A stretch of 13,283 bases of DNA. It comes from JANMAT01 sp031359995. Its GTDB lineage: Bacteria > Actinomycetota > Acidimicrobiia > Acidimicrobiales > Ilumatobacteraceae. The first letter of the stretch is position 1; each line of letters opens with the position of its first letter. Below, in pieces: positions 6,674-13,281 of this stretch. A program made the position numbers and the translations under genes. The stretch is taken from assembly GCA_031359995.1 (NCBI GenBank), contig JANMAT010000198.1, positions 1 through 13,283 of the forward strand, in the 5' to 3' direction. The notes beneath the pieces were generated by a model, which worked only from the letters and a program-made list of their open reading frames with translations, made no database searches and had not been told where the DNA came from.

Positions 6674-6736
6674 TGGACCGTTCGGTCCATTCGCGGATTG
6701 GACCGAACCGTACAACGGACTGGACTGTAGAGTCCA
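6674..6736. promoter_or_regulatory. Three related TetR operator-like sites in a divergent promoter region
   Basis: Site 1 (6674-6689) is TGGACCG-TT-CGGTCCA, a perfect 7-bp inverted repeat. Site 2 (6699-6714), TGGACCGAACCGTACA, matches the reverse complement of site 1 at 14 of 16 positions. Site 3 (6721-6736), TGGACTGTAGAGTCCA, matches site 1 at 12 of 16 and sits in an 8+4+8 perfect inverted repeat (6719-6738) abutting the first TetR start. A -10-like TAGAGT (6728-6733) lies in site 3 and a -35-like TTGTAC (minus strand, 6715-6710) overlaps site 2. The arrangement predicts that the TetR represses itself and the redox operon. Confidence 0.65.
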
Positions 6737-7444
6737 GTGGCGGTGAGCACAGACGGGTCGGTCGAGAACGAGTTGACGGCGCGCGGTCGCGCCAGTCGCG
6801 AGCGCCTCGTTCGGGCCGCCACCGGACTCATGCTCGAGCAGGGTGTTGCCGCCACGAGCATCGACGACGTGCTCAGCGCCGCGGGCGCCAGCAAGAGCCA
6901 GCTCTACCACTACTTCGACAACAAGCGCGATCTGGTCGACGCCGTGATCGGCTACGCCGAGCGGGCCGTGATGGACGCACAGCAACCGCACCTGTCCGCG
7001 CTCGACAGCTGGGGCGCCATCGAGGCCTGGTGCGACCACGTCGTGGCCATGAAGCAGCGACAAGGATGTGAGCTCGGCTGCCCCCTCGGAACGCTCGCCT
7101 CCGAGCTCGTCGCCACCGACGACGACGCCCGCGCCGCGCTCGACGGCGCCTTCGCACGATGGGAAGCGCATCTCCGGGCCGGGCTGGCCGCCATGCTCGC
7201 CCGCGGCGAGCTCCGCGCCGATGCCGACGTGGACGCGCTCGCCACGGCGACCATGGCCTCGCTCCAGGGCGGGCTGCTGCTCGCCAAGACCAGCCGCACA
7301 ACCCGCCCGTTGCGGATCGCCCTCGACGCCGCCGTCAGCTACCTCCGCTCCCACGCCCGCACCAAACAGGCCAACCCCCGGCCCCCGACGTCCAAGGCCG
7401 CACGACGTCGGGGCAGCGCGAGCGCCGACCCGAAGCGCACCTGA
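6737..7444 (+). CDS. TetR-family regulator of the divergent redox operon (predicted)
   Basis: A 235-residue TetR protein. The DNA-binding domain is at about residues 18-66: RERLVRAATGLMLEQGVAAT, then SIDDVLSAAGASKSQLYHYFDNKRDLV. The ligand domain contains GCELGCPLGTLASEL (110-124), a pattern I associate with the LmrA/YxaF-like TetR group. Cysteines C99, C111 and C115 could be redox-responsive given the neighbouring thiol enzymes, but GCPLG is a family feature, so this is only a thought. The C-terminus (about 210-235) is a basic, Arg/Lys-rich tail. Starts at GTG 6737 or GTG 6743 are both possible; with the -10-like TAGAGT at 6728-6733 the transcript could be leaderless. It probably controls the divergent peroxiredoxin-DsbA-dehalogenase operon. 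Confidence 0.9.
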   Translation: MAVSTDGSVENELTARGRASRERLVRAATGLMLEQGVAATSIDDVLSAAGASKSQLYHYFDNKRDLVDAVIGYAERAVMDAQQPHLSALDSWGAIEAWCDHVVAMKQRQGCELGCPLGTLASELVATDDDARAALDGAFARWEAHLRAGLAAMLARGELRADADVDALATATMASLQGGLLLAKTSRTTRPLRIALDAAVSYLRSHARTKQANPRPPTSKAARRRGSASADPKRT

Positions 7445-7464
7445 ACCATCGAGAGGACGACACC

Positions 7465-7545
7465 ATGACCACACATCACACGCTCGGCCCGAGCGGGGTC
7501 ACACGCGCGCACGGCCACGGCGCGCCGTCGGCGGTGTCGTCATGA
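7465..7545 (+). pseudogene. Stub of a gene co-transcribed with TetR, aldo/keto-reductase-like N-terminus
   Basis: An ATG 20 bases after the TetR stop, behind a good GAGAGGA ribosome-binding site, opens a 26-codon frame starting MTTHHTLGPSGVT. This resembles the first strand of aldo/keto reductases (TLG-SG-VS-LGLG-), and HGHGA would stand for the LGLGA turn. The frame then ends at 7543-7545 and no further aldo/keto-reductase sequence is found. The good ribosome-binding site before a stub suggests that a regulated gene has lost most of its body. The family call rests on about 18 residues and may be wrong; a short peptide gene is the alternative. Confidence 0.35.
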
Positions 7546-7585
7546 GCAGCGATGCCGTGGTGCGCAAAGGGTCGATGCCGTCGAC

Positions 7586-7855
7586 GTGTTCGACTTCGGC
7601 ATGACCGCCGCCACATCGGCCCGCCCGCTCGCAGACGCCCGAGTGGCGATCGTGACGACCGCCCCCGCACAGTTCGGCCAGGCCGCGCTCGCGTTGGCCG
7701 GCCACGTGCCTGCCGCTCGGCAAGCCGAATCCTGGTTCTACCGCGCGACGGCGACCGGCGGTCTCCTCCGTGAAGCACAACGTCTGCTCCGCGACGCGGA
7801 GGCACCCCGTCCGGCATGGTTCCCGCTGGTTCCAGTCGGCCAACCGCTCGCCTGA
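7586..7855 (+). pseudogene. Unassigned ORF, possible gene remnant
   Basis: An 89-codon frame from a GTG without a clear ribosome-binding site; the frame is also open upstream (QRVDAVDVFDFGM), so the true beginning is unclear. RPLADARVAIVTTA recalls the first strand of the glycine/sarcosine/D-proline reductase selenoprotein-B-like family, and the end (REAQRLLRDAEAPRP) could be that family's C-terminal helix, which would make it an internally deleted copy. That reading is speculative and the middle matches nothing I know. It lies between the aldo/keto-reductase-like stub and a strong hairpin, in a stretch that otherwise holds broken genes. A genuine small protein cannot be excluded. Confidence 0.3.
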
Positions 7856-7941
7856 TCGCCACGCCGCCGCCTCATTCTCAGGAGCGAATTGCACGATCGA
7901 GTCCTACTCGAACGCCCGCCGTCACGCCCGACCCCGCGGGT

Positions 7942-7969
7942 CGGCCGCCGGGCACGAGCCCGGCGGCCG
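7942..7969. terminator. Strong hairpin, probable terminator
   Basis: A perfect 12-bp stem (CGGCCGCCGGGC at 7942-7953 with GCCCGGCGGCCG at 7958-7969) and loop ACGA, without a U-tract. It lies downstream of the plus-strand remnants and downstream of the convergent lactonase pseudogene, so it could serve both directions. Confidence 0.6.
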
Positions 7970-8040
7970 TTCGATCGCTACGACGCTGTGAAGTGAATCG
8001 TCGATTCTCATCCCCCGTGGCGGCCCCTGGCCATGAGTTC

Positions 8041-8689
8041 TCAGATGGCGACGATGCCTCCCATGGCGGGTAGGCCGGTCACCGATCCGGCGGAGGTCAG
8101 GGTGCCGTCGCCGTTCACGCGGAAGGTCTCGACGGCGAGGGCGCCGCCCTGCAGCGACTACAGGAGGCGTCCGCTGGCGCCGACGGCGATGTCGATGGGT
8201 CCGGCGCCGGTGGTGGTCACGATCCCGGTCGGGGCCGACGAGGGAGCCCTGTCCGGCGGCGTCGATGCGTATGGCGCTGAGGTTCGCGGAACCGGTGTTG
8301 CCCAGGTAGAACCGGTCGCCGACCCGGGTGATCCAGCACGGCGCCTTCTGGCCTTCGACGACGCTCGACAGCGACGTGAGCGTGCCGTCACGGTTCACGT
8401 GGTACGTGGTCACCGAGCTGGACCCGGCCTCGACCACGGCGAGATCGCCACTGCGGGTCGACTCGAACGCGACCGGCACGGCGCCCGTGGGCGCGTTCAC
8501 CACCGGATTCGGGGCGAGACGGCCGTCGTCGCCGACGCGGAACGTCAGGATCGTGTTGTTCGCCTTCGTCGTCACGACCACGAACCGGCCGTCGGCGCTG
8601 TAGCCGACCTGACCGGGCGACGTGAGGAAGAACGGCACTGCCAATCGGCGACGCGGTTCTTGCGTATCGGCGAGATCGATGGTGCGCAT
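8041..8689 (-). pseudogene. Lactonase-type seven-bladed beta-propeller protein, decayed
   Basis: The minus strand reads GQVGYSADGRFVVVTTKANN, VGDDGRLAPNPVVNAPTGAVP, VVEAGSSSVTTYHVNRDGTLT and RFYLGNTGSANLSAIRIDAAG, typical propeller blades of the 6-phosphogluconolactonase-like (lactonase) family. Around 8231-8250 the frame must shift to continue as PTGIVTTTGAGPIDIAVGASGRLL, which meets a TAG (8160-8158) where the family has Tyr. Beyond it the frame continues as SLQGGALAVETFRVNGDGTL and GLPAMGGIVAI up to a TGA at 8041-8043. The N-terminal half with its signal peptide and first blades is also missing: the frame opens with an ATG at 8689 shortly before blade sequence begins. One truncation, one frameshift and one nonsense codon make this a clear pseudogene of an originally exported protein of some 350-400 residues. 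Confidence 0.82.
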
Positions 8690-8781
8690 CGGCGAGCTAG
8701 AGTGAGGGGATCGAGCCGGACCGCCCCCTCCTCCCCCGCCATCTGTACGAACGCGCTCTGGAGGCGCTCGCCGACACACCC

Positions 8782-9963
8782 GTGGTCGTGCTGCAAGGAG
8801 CCCGTCAGGTCGGCAAGAGCACCCTCGCCGCCACGATCGCTGCCGAGCGACCGGGCTCCACGCTCGTCACATTGGACGACGAGCCCATCCGACGAGCAGC
8901 GGTCGCCGACCCGGCTGGGTTCGTGGAGGCGTTCGACAGACTGGCCGTGATCGACGAGATCCAGCGGGCGCCCGAGCTGCTGCTCGCCATCAAGGCACGA
9001 GTCGACCGACGACGACAGCCTGGCCAGTTCCTCCTCACCGGCTCGGCCAACCTCCTCCGCCTCCGCTCCGTCCACGACAGCCTCGCCGGCCGAGCCGAGA
9101 CCATCGAGCTGTTCGGCTTCTCCCAAGGCGAACTCGCTGGCCGCCGCGAGACCTTCGTCGACCGGATCATCACCGAAGCACTGACGACCGGCTGGACGAG
9201 CGACCTGGGTCGTGCCGACTACCTCGAACGCGCTTGCGCGGGCGCCTACCCCGAGGCGCTCGCCCGCGCCGGACGGCGGAGAGCCAGCTGGTTCGCGAGC
9301 TACGTCGGACGCATCATCGAACGCGACGCACCCGACGTCAGTGGCCTCCAACGCCTCGGCGACCTCGACCGCCTCCTACGCCTCGTTGCGGCTCGCAACG
9401 CCACCGAGCTCAACCAAGCCGACCTCGCGGCCGACGCCGGCTTCGCCGCGCGCACCCTCCCCCCGTACCTCGACCTCCTCGACACCCTCTACCTCACGTG
9501 GCGCATCCCGGCCTGGTCCACCAACCTCACCAACCGCGTCGCCGAGCGCCCCAAGATCGCCCTCCTCGACACCGGGCTCGCCGCTCACCTCATCCACGTC
9601 TCCCCCACCAGCCTCCAGCCCGCCCGCAACCCCGAACCCGCGGGACCGCTCCTCGAAGGCTTCGTCCTCGCCGAGGTCCGCAAGCAGTGCGGCTGGAACG
9701 ACGAGCCCGTCCGCCTCTACCACTACCGCGACCGCACCGGTCCCGAGGTCGACCTCGTCGTCGAACACGCCGACGGACGAGTCGCCGGCATCGAAGTGAA
9801 GGCCACCACGAGTCTCGGCGCGAACGCCACGAAATGGCTGGCCTTCCTCCGCGACCGCCTCGGCGACCGCTTCACCCAAGGCGTCGTCCTCTATACCGGG
9901 CCACGCGCACTCCCCCTCGGCGACCGCCTCAGCGCCCAACCGATCGAAGCGCTCTGGCGCTGA
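8782..9963 (+). CDS. AAA_14 / DUF4143 ATP-binding protein
   Basis: A 393-residue P-loop ATPase. Walker A is GARQVGKST (6-14), Walker B is LAVIDEI (54-60), and the sensor strand is LLTGSAN (84-90), all of the AAA_14 domain. The DUF4143 region follows from about residue 165, with a winged-helix-like part (about 205-250) and a C-terminal restriction-endonuclease-like fold showing E292, D324 in GPEVDLVV and E338-V-K340 in IEVK. The family is common and mobile and of unclear cellular role. The 5' end is odd: the homologous N-terminus (PRHLYERALEALADTP) is encoded in frame upstream to 8701, but no ATG, GTG or TTG lies in that frame before the GTG at 8782, which directly abuts the Walker A strand. 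A GTG at 8702 lies in another frame, one indel away. It is followed by a gene-free region. Confidence 0.85.
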   Translation: MVVLQGARQVGKSTLAATIAAERPGSTLVTLDDEPIRRAAVADPAGFVEAFDRLAVIDEIQRAPELLLAIKARVDRRRQPGQFLLTGSANLLRLRSVHDSLAGRAETIELFGFSQGELAGRRETFVDRIITEALTTGWTSDLGRADYLERACAGAYPEALARAGRRRASWFASYVGRIIERDAPDVSGLQRLGDLDRLLRLVAARNATELNQADLAADAGFAARTLPPYLDLLDTLYLTWRIPAWSTNLTNRVAERPKIALLDTGLAAHLIHVSPTSLQPARNPEPAGPLLEGFVLAEVRKQCGWNDEPVRLYHYRDRTGPEVDLVVEHADGRVAGIEVKATTSLGANATKWLAFLRDRLGDRFTQGVVLYTGPRALPLGDRLSAQPIEALWR

Positions 9964-10506
9964 CATCGGGGCGGCGCCGTCTGCCCGCCATCGAGAATGC
10001 GCCACCTGCTGCACATCCGGAGGGCGCCCCTGTGCCGCTCGAGGTGGGTCTCAGTGCTTCGCTGTCACCACACCCCGTGGCCGTCAGAAGCAGCGGCCCG
10101 CGACGCGAGACGGGCCTCGTGGCGATCCGACTCTTGATCCGCAGGTTCTGGGTTCGACTCCCAGGGGGCGCACAACAGGCCTGGTCAGCGATGGTGAACG
10201 GGAGACCATCTCGTTCCGCTGAGCGGCACAGCCAAGATTTCGTCGACGAAGTGCTCGAAATGATGCCGCTGACCTGGGACGACGCGGCGACCGCTCACCC
10301 ATGATTCTTGTTGGGACTCGTTGGTACCGGTCGGACGGGAAGCAACGGATTCGCGTTGTCGCTCGCGTCCGCCCAGGTCACGGAACTGAAACGCCGGTGC
10401 GGCACCCAAGATCTCACCCAAGAAGTTCCGTCTCGTCGCGCGAGCCGCGCTGGTTTCGTCGACCGCACGTGGCGCCGCAGCGGACCCCATCGTGTGGGCG
10501 CAGGGC
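9964..10506. other. Gene-free stretch with tRNA fragment and palindromes
   Basis: 543 bases between the ATPase and the RidA gene. Apart from the tRNA-Lys 3' half (10129-10172) I see no assigned feature. A 37-codon frame (10191-10304) has no ribosome-binding site and no recognisable family. The palindromes CCGCT-G-AGCGG and TTCGTCGACGAA (10239-10250) follow the tRNA fragment, and a 9-base direct repeat CACCCAAGA occurs at 10403-10411 and 10415-10423. Confidence 0.5.
10129..10172 (+). other. tRNA-Lys(CUU) 3' half only, candidate attachment site
   Basis: The sequence has an anticodon loop CTCTTGA (10131-10137, anticodon CTT), the 3' anticodon strand TCCGC, a perfect T arm (CTGGG 10148-10152, loop TTCGACT, CCCAG 10160-10164), the acceptor 3' strand GGGGCGC (10165-10171) and discriminator A (10172). 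CCA is not encoded. Upstream there is no matching acceptor strand (GCGCCCC at tRNA distance), no D arm, and the 5' anticodon strand matches only in its last two bases. A tRNA 3' half without its 5' half is the usual mark left by an element that integrates into tRNA genes; a deletion of the 5' half is the alternative. Confidence 0.7.
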
Positions 10507-10956
10507 CTACGCCGCCGCTCCCCCAGATCCGTCGGCCACCGCTCTCCATGGTGCCGCCGTGCGACGCCCGCGGGCCACGGCGGTCACTTTGATCTCGACC
10601 CGTGCGCCGGAGACGGCGAGCTCGCTCACGCCGATGGCGGTCCACGCCGGCCACGGGGCCGAGAGGAACTCGTCGCGCACGGCGAGGAAGGCGGCCAGGT
10701 GCTCCCGGAGCCCCACGTGGAACGTCGTCATCTCGGCGATGTCGGCGTAGCCGATGTCGGCGGCGTCGAGCACCTGGCCGACCTTGCGCCAGGCGTTGCG
10801 GAAGTCCTCGGCCGGGTCGTCGGGCACCGTCCCGTCGTCGGCGGTGCCGATCTGGCCGGAGCACAGCACGAGGTCGCCGACGCGAGCGGCCGCCGAGAAG
10901 TGGAAGCGCTCGGTCGCCGCCTCGGTGCCGGCGGGGATCACGGGTTCGAAGCTCAC
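10507..10956 (-). CDS. RidA/YjgF-family protein lacking the conserved arginine
   Basis: A 149-residue Rid protein. Landmarks are VGDLVLCSGQIGTADDGTVP (26-45), a helix with NAWRKVGQVLDAADIGYADIAEMTTF (54-79) and the closing strand ARVEIKVTAVA (118-128). In RidA the arginine of the PARS motif binds the substrate carboxylate for imine/enamine hydrolysis; here the same place reads PAWTAIGV, with W105 instead of Arg, so canonical deaminase activity is unlikely and another Rid subgroup is probable. The start is the GTG at 10956, with GGAGG just upstream, 28 bases after the aminotransferase stop. An upstream GTG at 11004 would overlap that gene and is less likely. The pairing with a PLP enzyme fits the family's link to reactive enamines. 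The C-terminal 20 residues are a basic, Ala-rich tail. Confidence 0.87.
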   Translation of the reverse strand: MSFEPVIPAGTEAATERFHFSAAARVGDLVLCSGQIGTADDGTVPDDPAEDFRNAWRKVGQVLDAADIGYADIAEMTTFHVGLREHLAAFLAVRDEFLSAPWPAWTAIGVSELAVSGARVEIKVTAVARGRRTAAPWRAVADGSGGAAA

Positions 10957-10984
10957 GGGGCCTCCAGGAACGGGGACGTGGTGG

Positions 10985-12334
10985 TCAGATCCGGCCGTCG
11001 TCACGAACGGCGAGCAGGCTCGCCTCCACCGCGTCGGCGATGGCGTCGACGTCGGTGGGCGTGTGGGCCGCCGACAGGAACGACCGGCGGGTGCCGGGCA
11101 CGAGTACCCCGTTGGCGAGCAGGTGGAGGTAGAAGTCGCGCTCGGCCACCCGGTCGACGTACCGCACGTCGCGCGCCGATCCGATCGGCTGGCGCTGGAA
11201 GTAGAGCTGGAACATCGAGCCCGCGTTCAGCACCTGGAACGCCATGTCATGGCGGGCGGCGAACGCGTTGAGCCGGGCAGCCAGGCGATCGCCCTGCGCG
11301 TTGATGTACGGGTAGACCTGCTCTCGCTGCGCGCCGAGCGTGCCCACGAGGGCCACACCGGCGGCCATGCTCAGCGGATTCCCCGAGAACGACCCGCCCG
11401 AGAAGATCCCCCTCGGGTCGCCGCCCGCTGCGCCCCGGAACAGCCGCATCACGTCCCCGCGGCCGGCGACACCGCCGATCGGGACGCCTCCTCCGAGGGC
11501 CTTGCCGTGGGTGACGAGGTCCGGGGCGAGGTCGAGATGCTCGGCCATGCCTCCCCAGGCGATGCGGAACCCGGTGATCACCTCGTCCATGAGGAACAGC
11601 ACGCCGTGCTCCCGGCACACGTCGCGCAGCTCCCGCAACCACGCCGACGTCTCCTCGTCGAGTCGCGGGTTCGAGCTCTGCACCGGCTCGATCATGACGA
11701 GGGCCAGCCGGTCTGCGTTCGCCCGGATGAGATCGAACGCGGCCCGCCGCCGGTACGGCAGCAGCATCCGCGACGCGTACACGGCTGCCGGCACCCCGGC
11801 GCTCATCGGGATCCCGACCGGTGCGTCGACGGGCGAGTCAGGGTCGACGACGACCATCCCCCAGTCGTGGGCCCCGTGGTACGCCCCGTCGAAGGTGGCG
11901 ACCACGTCGCGACCGGTGAACGCCCGAGCGGCGCGGATGGCGTAGAAGGTGGCCTCGCTGCCGCTGTTGCAGAAGATCACGCCCTCGACGCCAGGAACCG
12001 CCTCTCGCACCAGCGAAGCCAGGCGCTCCTGATCAGGATTGTGGATCCCGAACTGGAAGCCGCGATCGACCGCGTCGTGGAGCGCCTCCACGACCGCCGG
12101 ATGACGGTGCCCGAGGACGTGGGTGCCGAAACCGAGCTGACAATCGATGTACGCGTTGCCGTCAGCGTCATACACGCGGGCGCGGTCGCTGGCCGCGATG
12201 AACACCGGGTGCGGCATCTCGAGGCTCGCCGCAGACCCCATGTTGAGGATCTCATGACTGCGCTGACCGATGTCTCGGGAGCGGCCCGTCCGAGCGACGA
12301 GCGCCGACCGGGTCTCCTCGATACGACTGGTCAC
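10985..12334 (-). CDS. Class III aminotransferase, glutamate-1-semialdehyde aminomutase-like
   Basis: A 449-residue fold-type I PLP enzyme. Motifs: HPVFIAASDRARVYDADGNAYID (42-64), phosphate-binding GSEAT (125-129), YHGAHDW (152-158), the cofactor-binding aspartate D250 in DEVITGFR, the Schiff-base lysine K278 in THGKALGGGVPIGG, and SGGSFSGNPLSMAAG (312-326). The order and the DEVITGFR/GKALGGG pair match the HemL-like branch of class III aminotransferases. It is probably not the haem-pathway HemL: the protein is longer at the N-terminus and sits beside a RidA gene, with no haem gene in view. The substrate is unknown; an amino acid or amino sugar aminomutase or transaminase is possible. The start is the GTG at 12334 with AGGAGG 7 bases upstream. 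It is co-oriented with the RidA gene, 28 bases apart. Confidence 0.9.
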   Translation of the reverse strand: MTSRIEETRSALVARTGRSRDIGQRSHEILNMGSAASLEMPHPVFIAASDRARVYDADGNAYIDCQLGFGTHVLGHRHPAVVEALHDAVDRGFQFGIHNPDQERLASLVREAVPGVEGVIFCNSGSEATFYAIRAARAFTGRDVVATFDGAYHGAHDWGMVVVDPDSPVDAPVGIPMSAGVPAAVYASRMLLPYRRRAAFDLIRANADRLALVMIEPVQSSNPRLDEETSAWLRELRDVCREHGVLFLMDEVITGFRIAWGGMAEHLDLAPDLVTHGKALGGGVPIGGVAGRGDVMRLFRGAAGGDPRGIFSGGSFSGNPLSMAAGVALVGTLGAQREQVYPYINAQGDRLAARLNAFAARHDMAFQVLNAGSMFQLYFQRQPIGSARDVRYVDRVAERDFYLHLLANGVLVPGTRRSFLSAAHTPTDVDAIADAVEASLLAVRDDGRI

Positions 12335-12442
12335 GGCGCATCCTCCTGCATCCGGATCGACGTGGTGCTGCTCGCCACCAGCGATGCCCCCGCCGTCGGC
12401 GACAGTACCAGCGACCGCGCTCAGCACGACGCGGTCGCAGGG

Positions 12443-12517
12443 TCACACCGTCAACAACCGCTCCGCCCGATCACGATCCACGTGGTCCCATGTCGCCGGC
12501 GGGGCACCGGGCATCAT
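12443..12517 (-). other. Short frame overlapping the nucleotidyltransferase stop (ATGA)
   Basis: An ATG at 12517 overlaps the TGA (12516-12514) of the nucleotidyltransferase remnant and opens 24 codons containing TWDHVDRDRAERLLTV. It could be the original C-terminus of that protein displaced by a frameshift, or a coupled short peptide. Given the other lesions in that gene, the displaced C-terminus is likelier. Confidence 0.3.
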
Positions 12518-13172
12518 GAGGCGCGCGGTGCGAGCGCTCGAAGCAGCGCAAGGTCGCCCCCGGCAAGTTCCGCACGTAGGCGGCGCGGGTCGGGCACGAT
12601 CGACAGCAAGAAGGCCACGTCTTCGAGGTGACGCGTCTGGTCACGCGTGCGCGGGTCCGTGGCGGTGGCGGCCTTGACCGCCAGCGCCCCGTAGAGCGTG
12701 GGGACGCGCACGTCGACCGGTGCGCAGTCGTCGCCCAGCAACACCGTGACCGGTTCCGCGACCTCGAGGGCGGGCCGTCCGCCCGGAATCGCCAACGACC
12801 GCGCCCCACCGGCGACGAGATGGCGCTCGTCGGCGTCGTCCGGGCACAGCAGATCGACCTGGGCCGAGTGCGCCACCATGGTGCAGCGAGCGAACCCGTC
12901 CCGGTCGGGCCAGTCGTCGCGTGGGAAGTCGAACCCGTAGGTGCGGCACTCCTCCACCATCGTCGCCAGTGTGGCCGGGTGCGCGACGACGTCGATCAGG
13001 ATGTCACCGTCCTTCGCGCGCGTCGCCGATGATCGTGCGCGCCCTAAAGGCGGCCGGCCACGAGCACCGTCAGCCCACCGACCAGGCACCACCGATCGGC
13101 CGGCACGGTCCGCCCGAGCAGTCCGCGGAGCCGGAAAACCTCCCGGTGGCGCGGAAGCAGATCGGTGCTCAT
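12514..13172 (-). pseudogene. Nucleotidyltransferase-fold protein (AbiEii/DUF1814-like), disrupted
   Basis: From the ATG at 13172 the frame reads LLPRHREVFRLRGLLGR and RWCLVGGLTVLVAGRL, with the glycine-rich VGG motif that opens nucleotidyltransferase-fold proteins, and then stops at a TAG around 13046-13044. After a further frame change near 13025 a second frame continues as TRAKDGDILIDVVAHPATL, the expected D-x-D-type metal motif, then DGFARCTMVAHSAQVDLLCPDD, GGARSLAIPGG, PTLYGALAVKAATATDPRTRDQ and HLEDVAFLLSIVPDP, ending at 12514. The two parts fit together as one protein of roughly 215-220 residues broken by a nonsense codon and a frameshift. The YGALAVKAATA...R..DQ.HLEDVAFLL region resembles AbiEii-like proteins of type IV toxin-antitoxin systems, but toxicity is not shown and the copy looks dead. 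A sequencing error could mimic the frameshift but would not explain both lesions. Confidence 0.65.
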
Positions 13173-13179
13173 GTCGACC

Positions 13180-13281
13180 TCACGCACGAGCACGCCCCCC
13201 GAGTCGGTCGAGCACGAGATCGGCGCCACGGTCGAGGCGATCGGCCAGATCGAGCCACGCCACGAACAACCCGAGATGCCG
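13180..13281 (-). CDS. C-terminal end of an upstream gene (partial)
   Basis: The frame enters from the right edge and reads RHLGLFVAWLDLADRLDRG, then ADLVLDRLGGRARA and a TGA at 13182-13180, 7 bases before the ATG (13172) of the nucleotidyltransferase remnant. The regular leucine/aspartate helix pattern and close spacing suggest a real gene co-transcribed with it, perhaps the partner of a two-gene cassette. Only 33 residues are visible and I cannot assign a family. Confidence 0.4.
   Translation of the reverse strand, partial: RHLGLFVAWLDLADRLDRGADLVLDRLGGRARA

Noticed and set aside
5978..7474. A 498-codon open frame on the minus strand across the peroxiredoxin and TetR genes
   Set aside because: It is antisense to the TetR gene and out of frame with the peroxiredoxin gene. 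Its translation is a low-complexity Gly/Arg/Val-rich shadow produced by GC-rich third positions, with no family motif.
10098..10172. A complete tRNA-Lys gene
   Set aside because: No acceptor 5' strand GCGCCCC, no D arm and a mismatched 5' anticodon strand occur at tRNA distance. A GCGCCCC near 10025 is about 147 bases from the 3' end, too far without an intron, for which I see no evidence.
10191..10304. A 37-codon gene after the tRNA fragment
   Set aside because: No ribosome-binding site, no recognised family, and part of the peptide comes from the palindrome TTCGTCGACGAA, which gives similar peptides on both strands.
10754..12631. A 625-codon plus-strand open frame opposite the aminotransferase and RidA genes
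   Set aside because: The opposite strand has complete PLP-enzyme motifs with a ribosome-binding site; this frame is an antisense shadow without recognisable domains.
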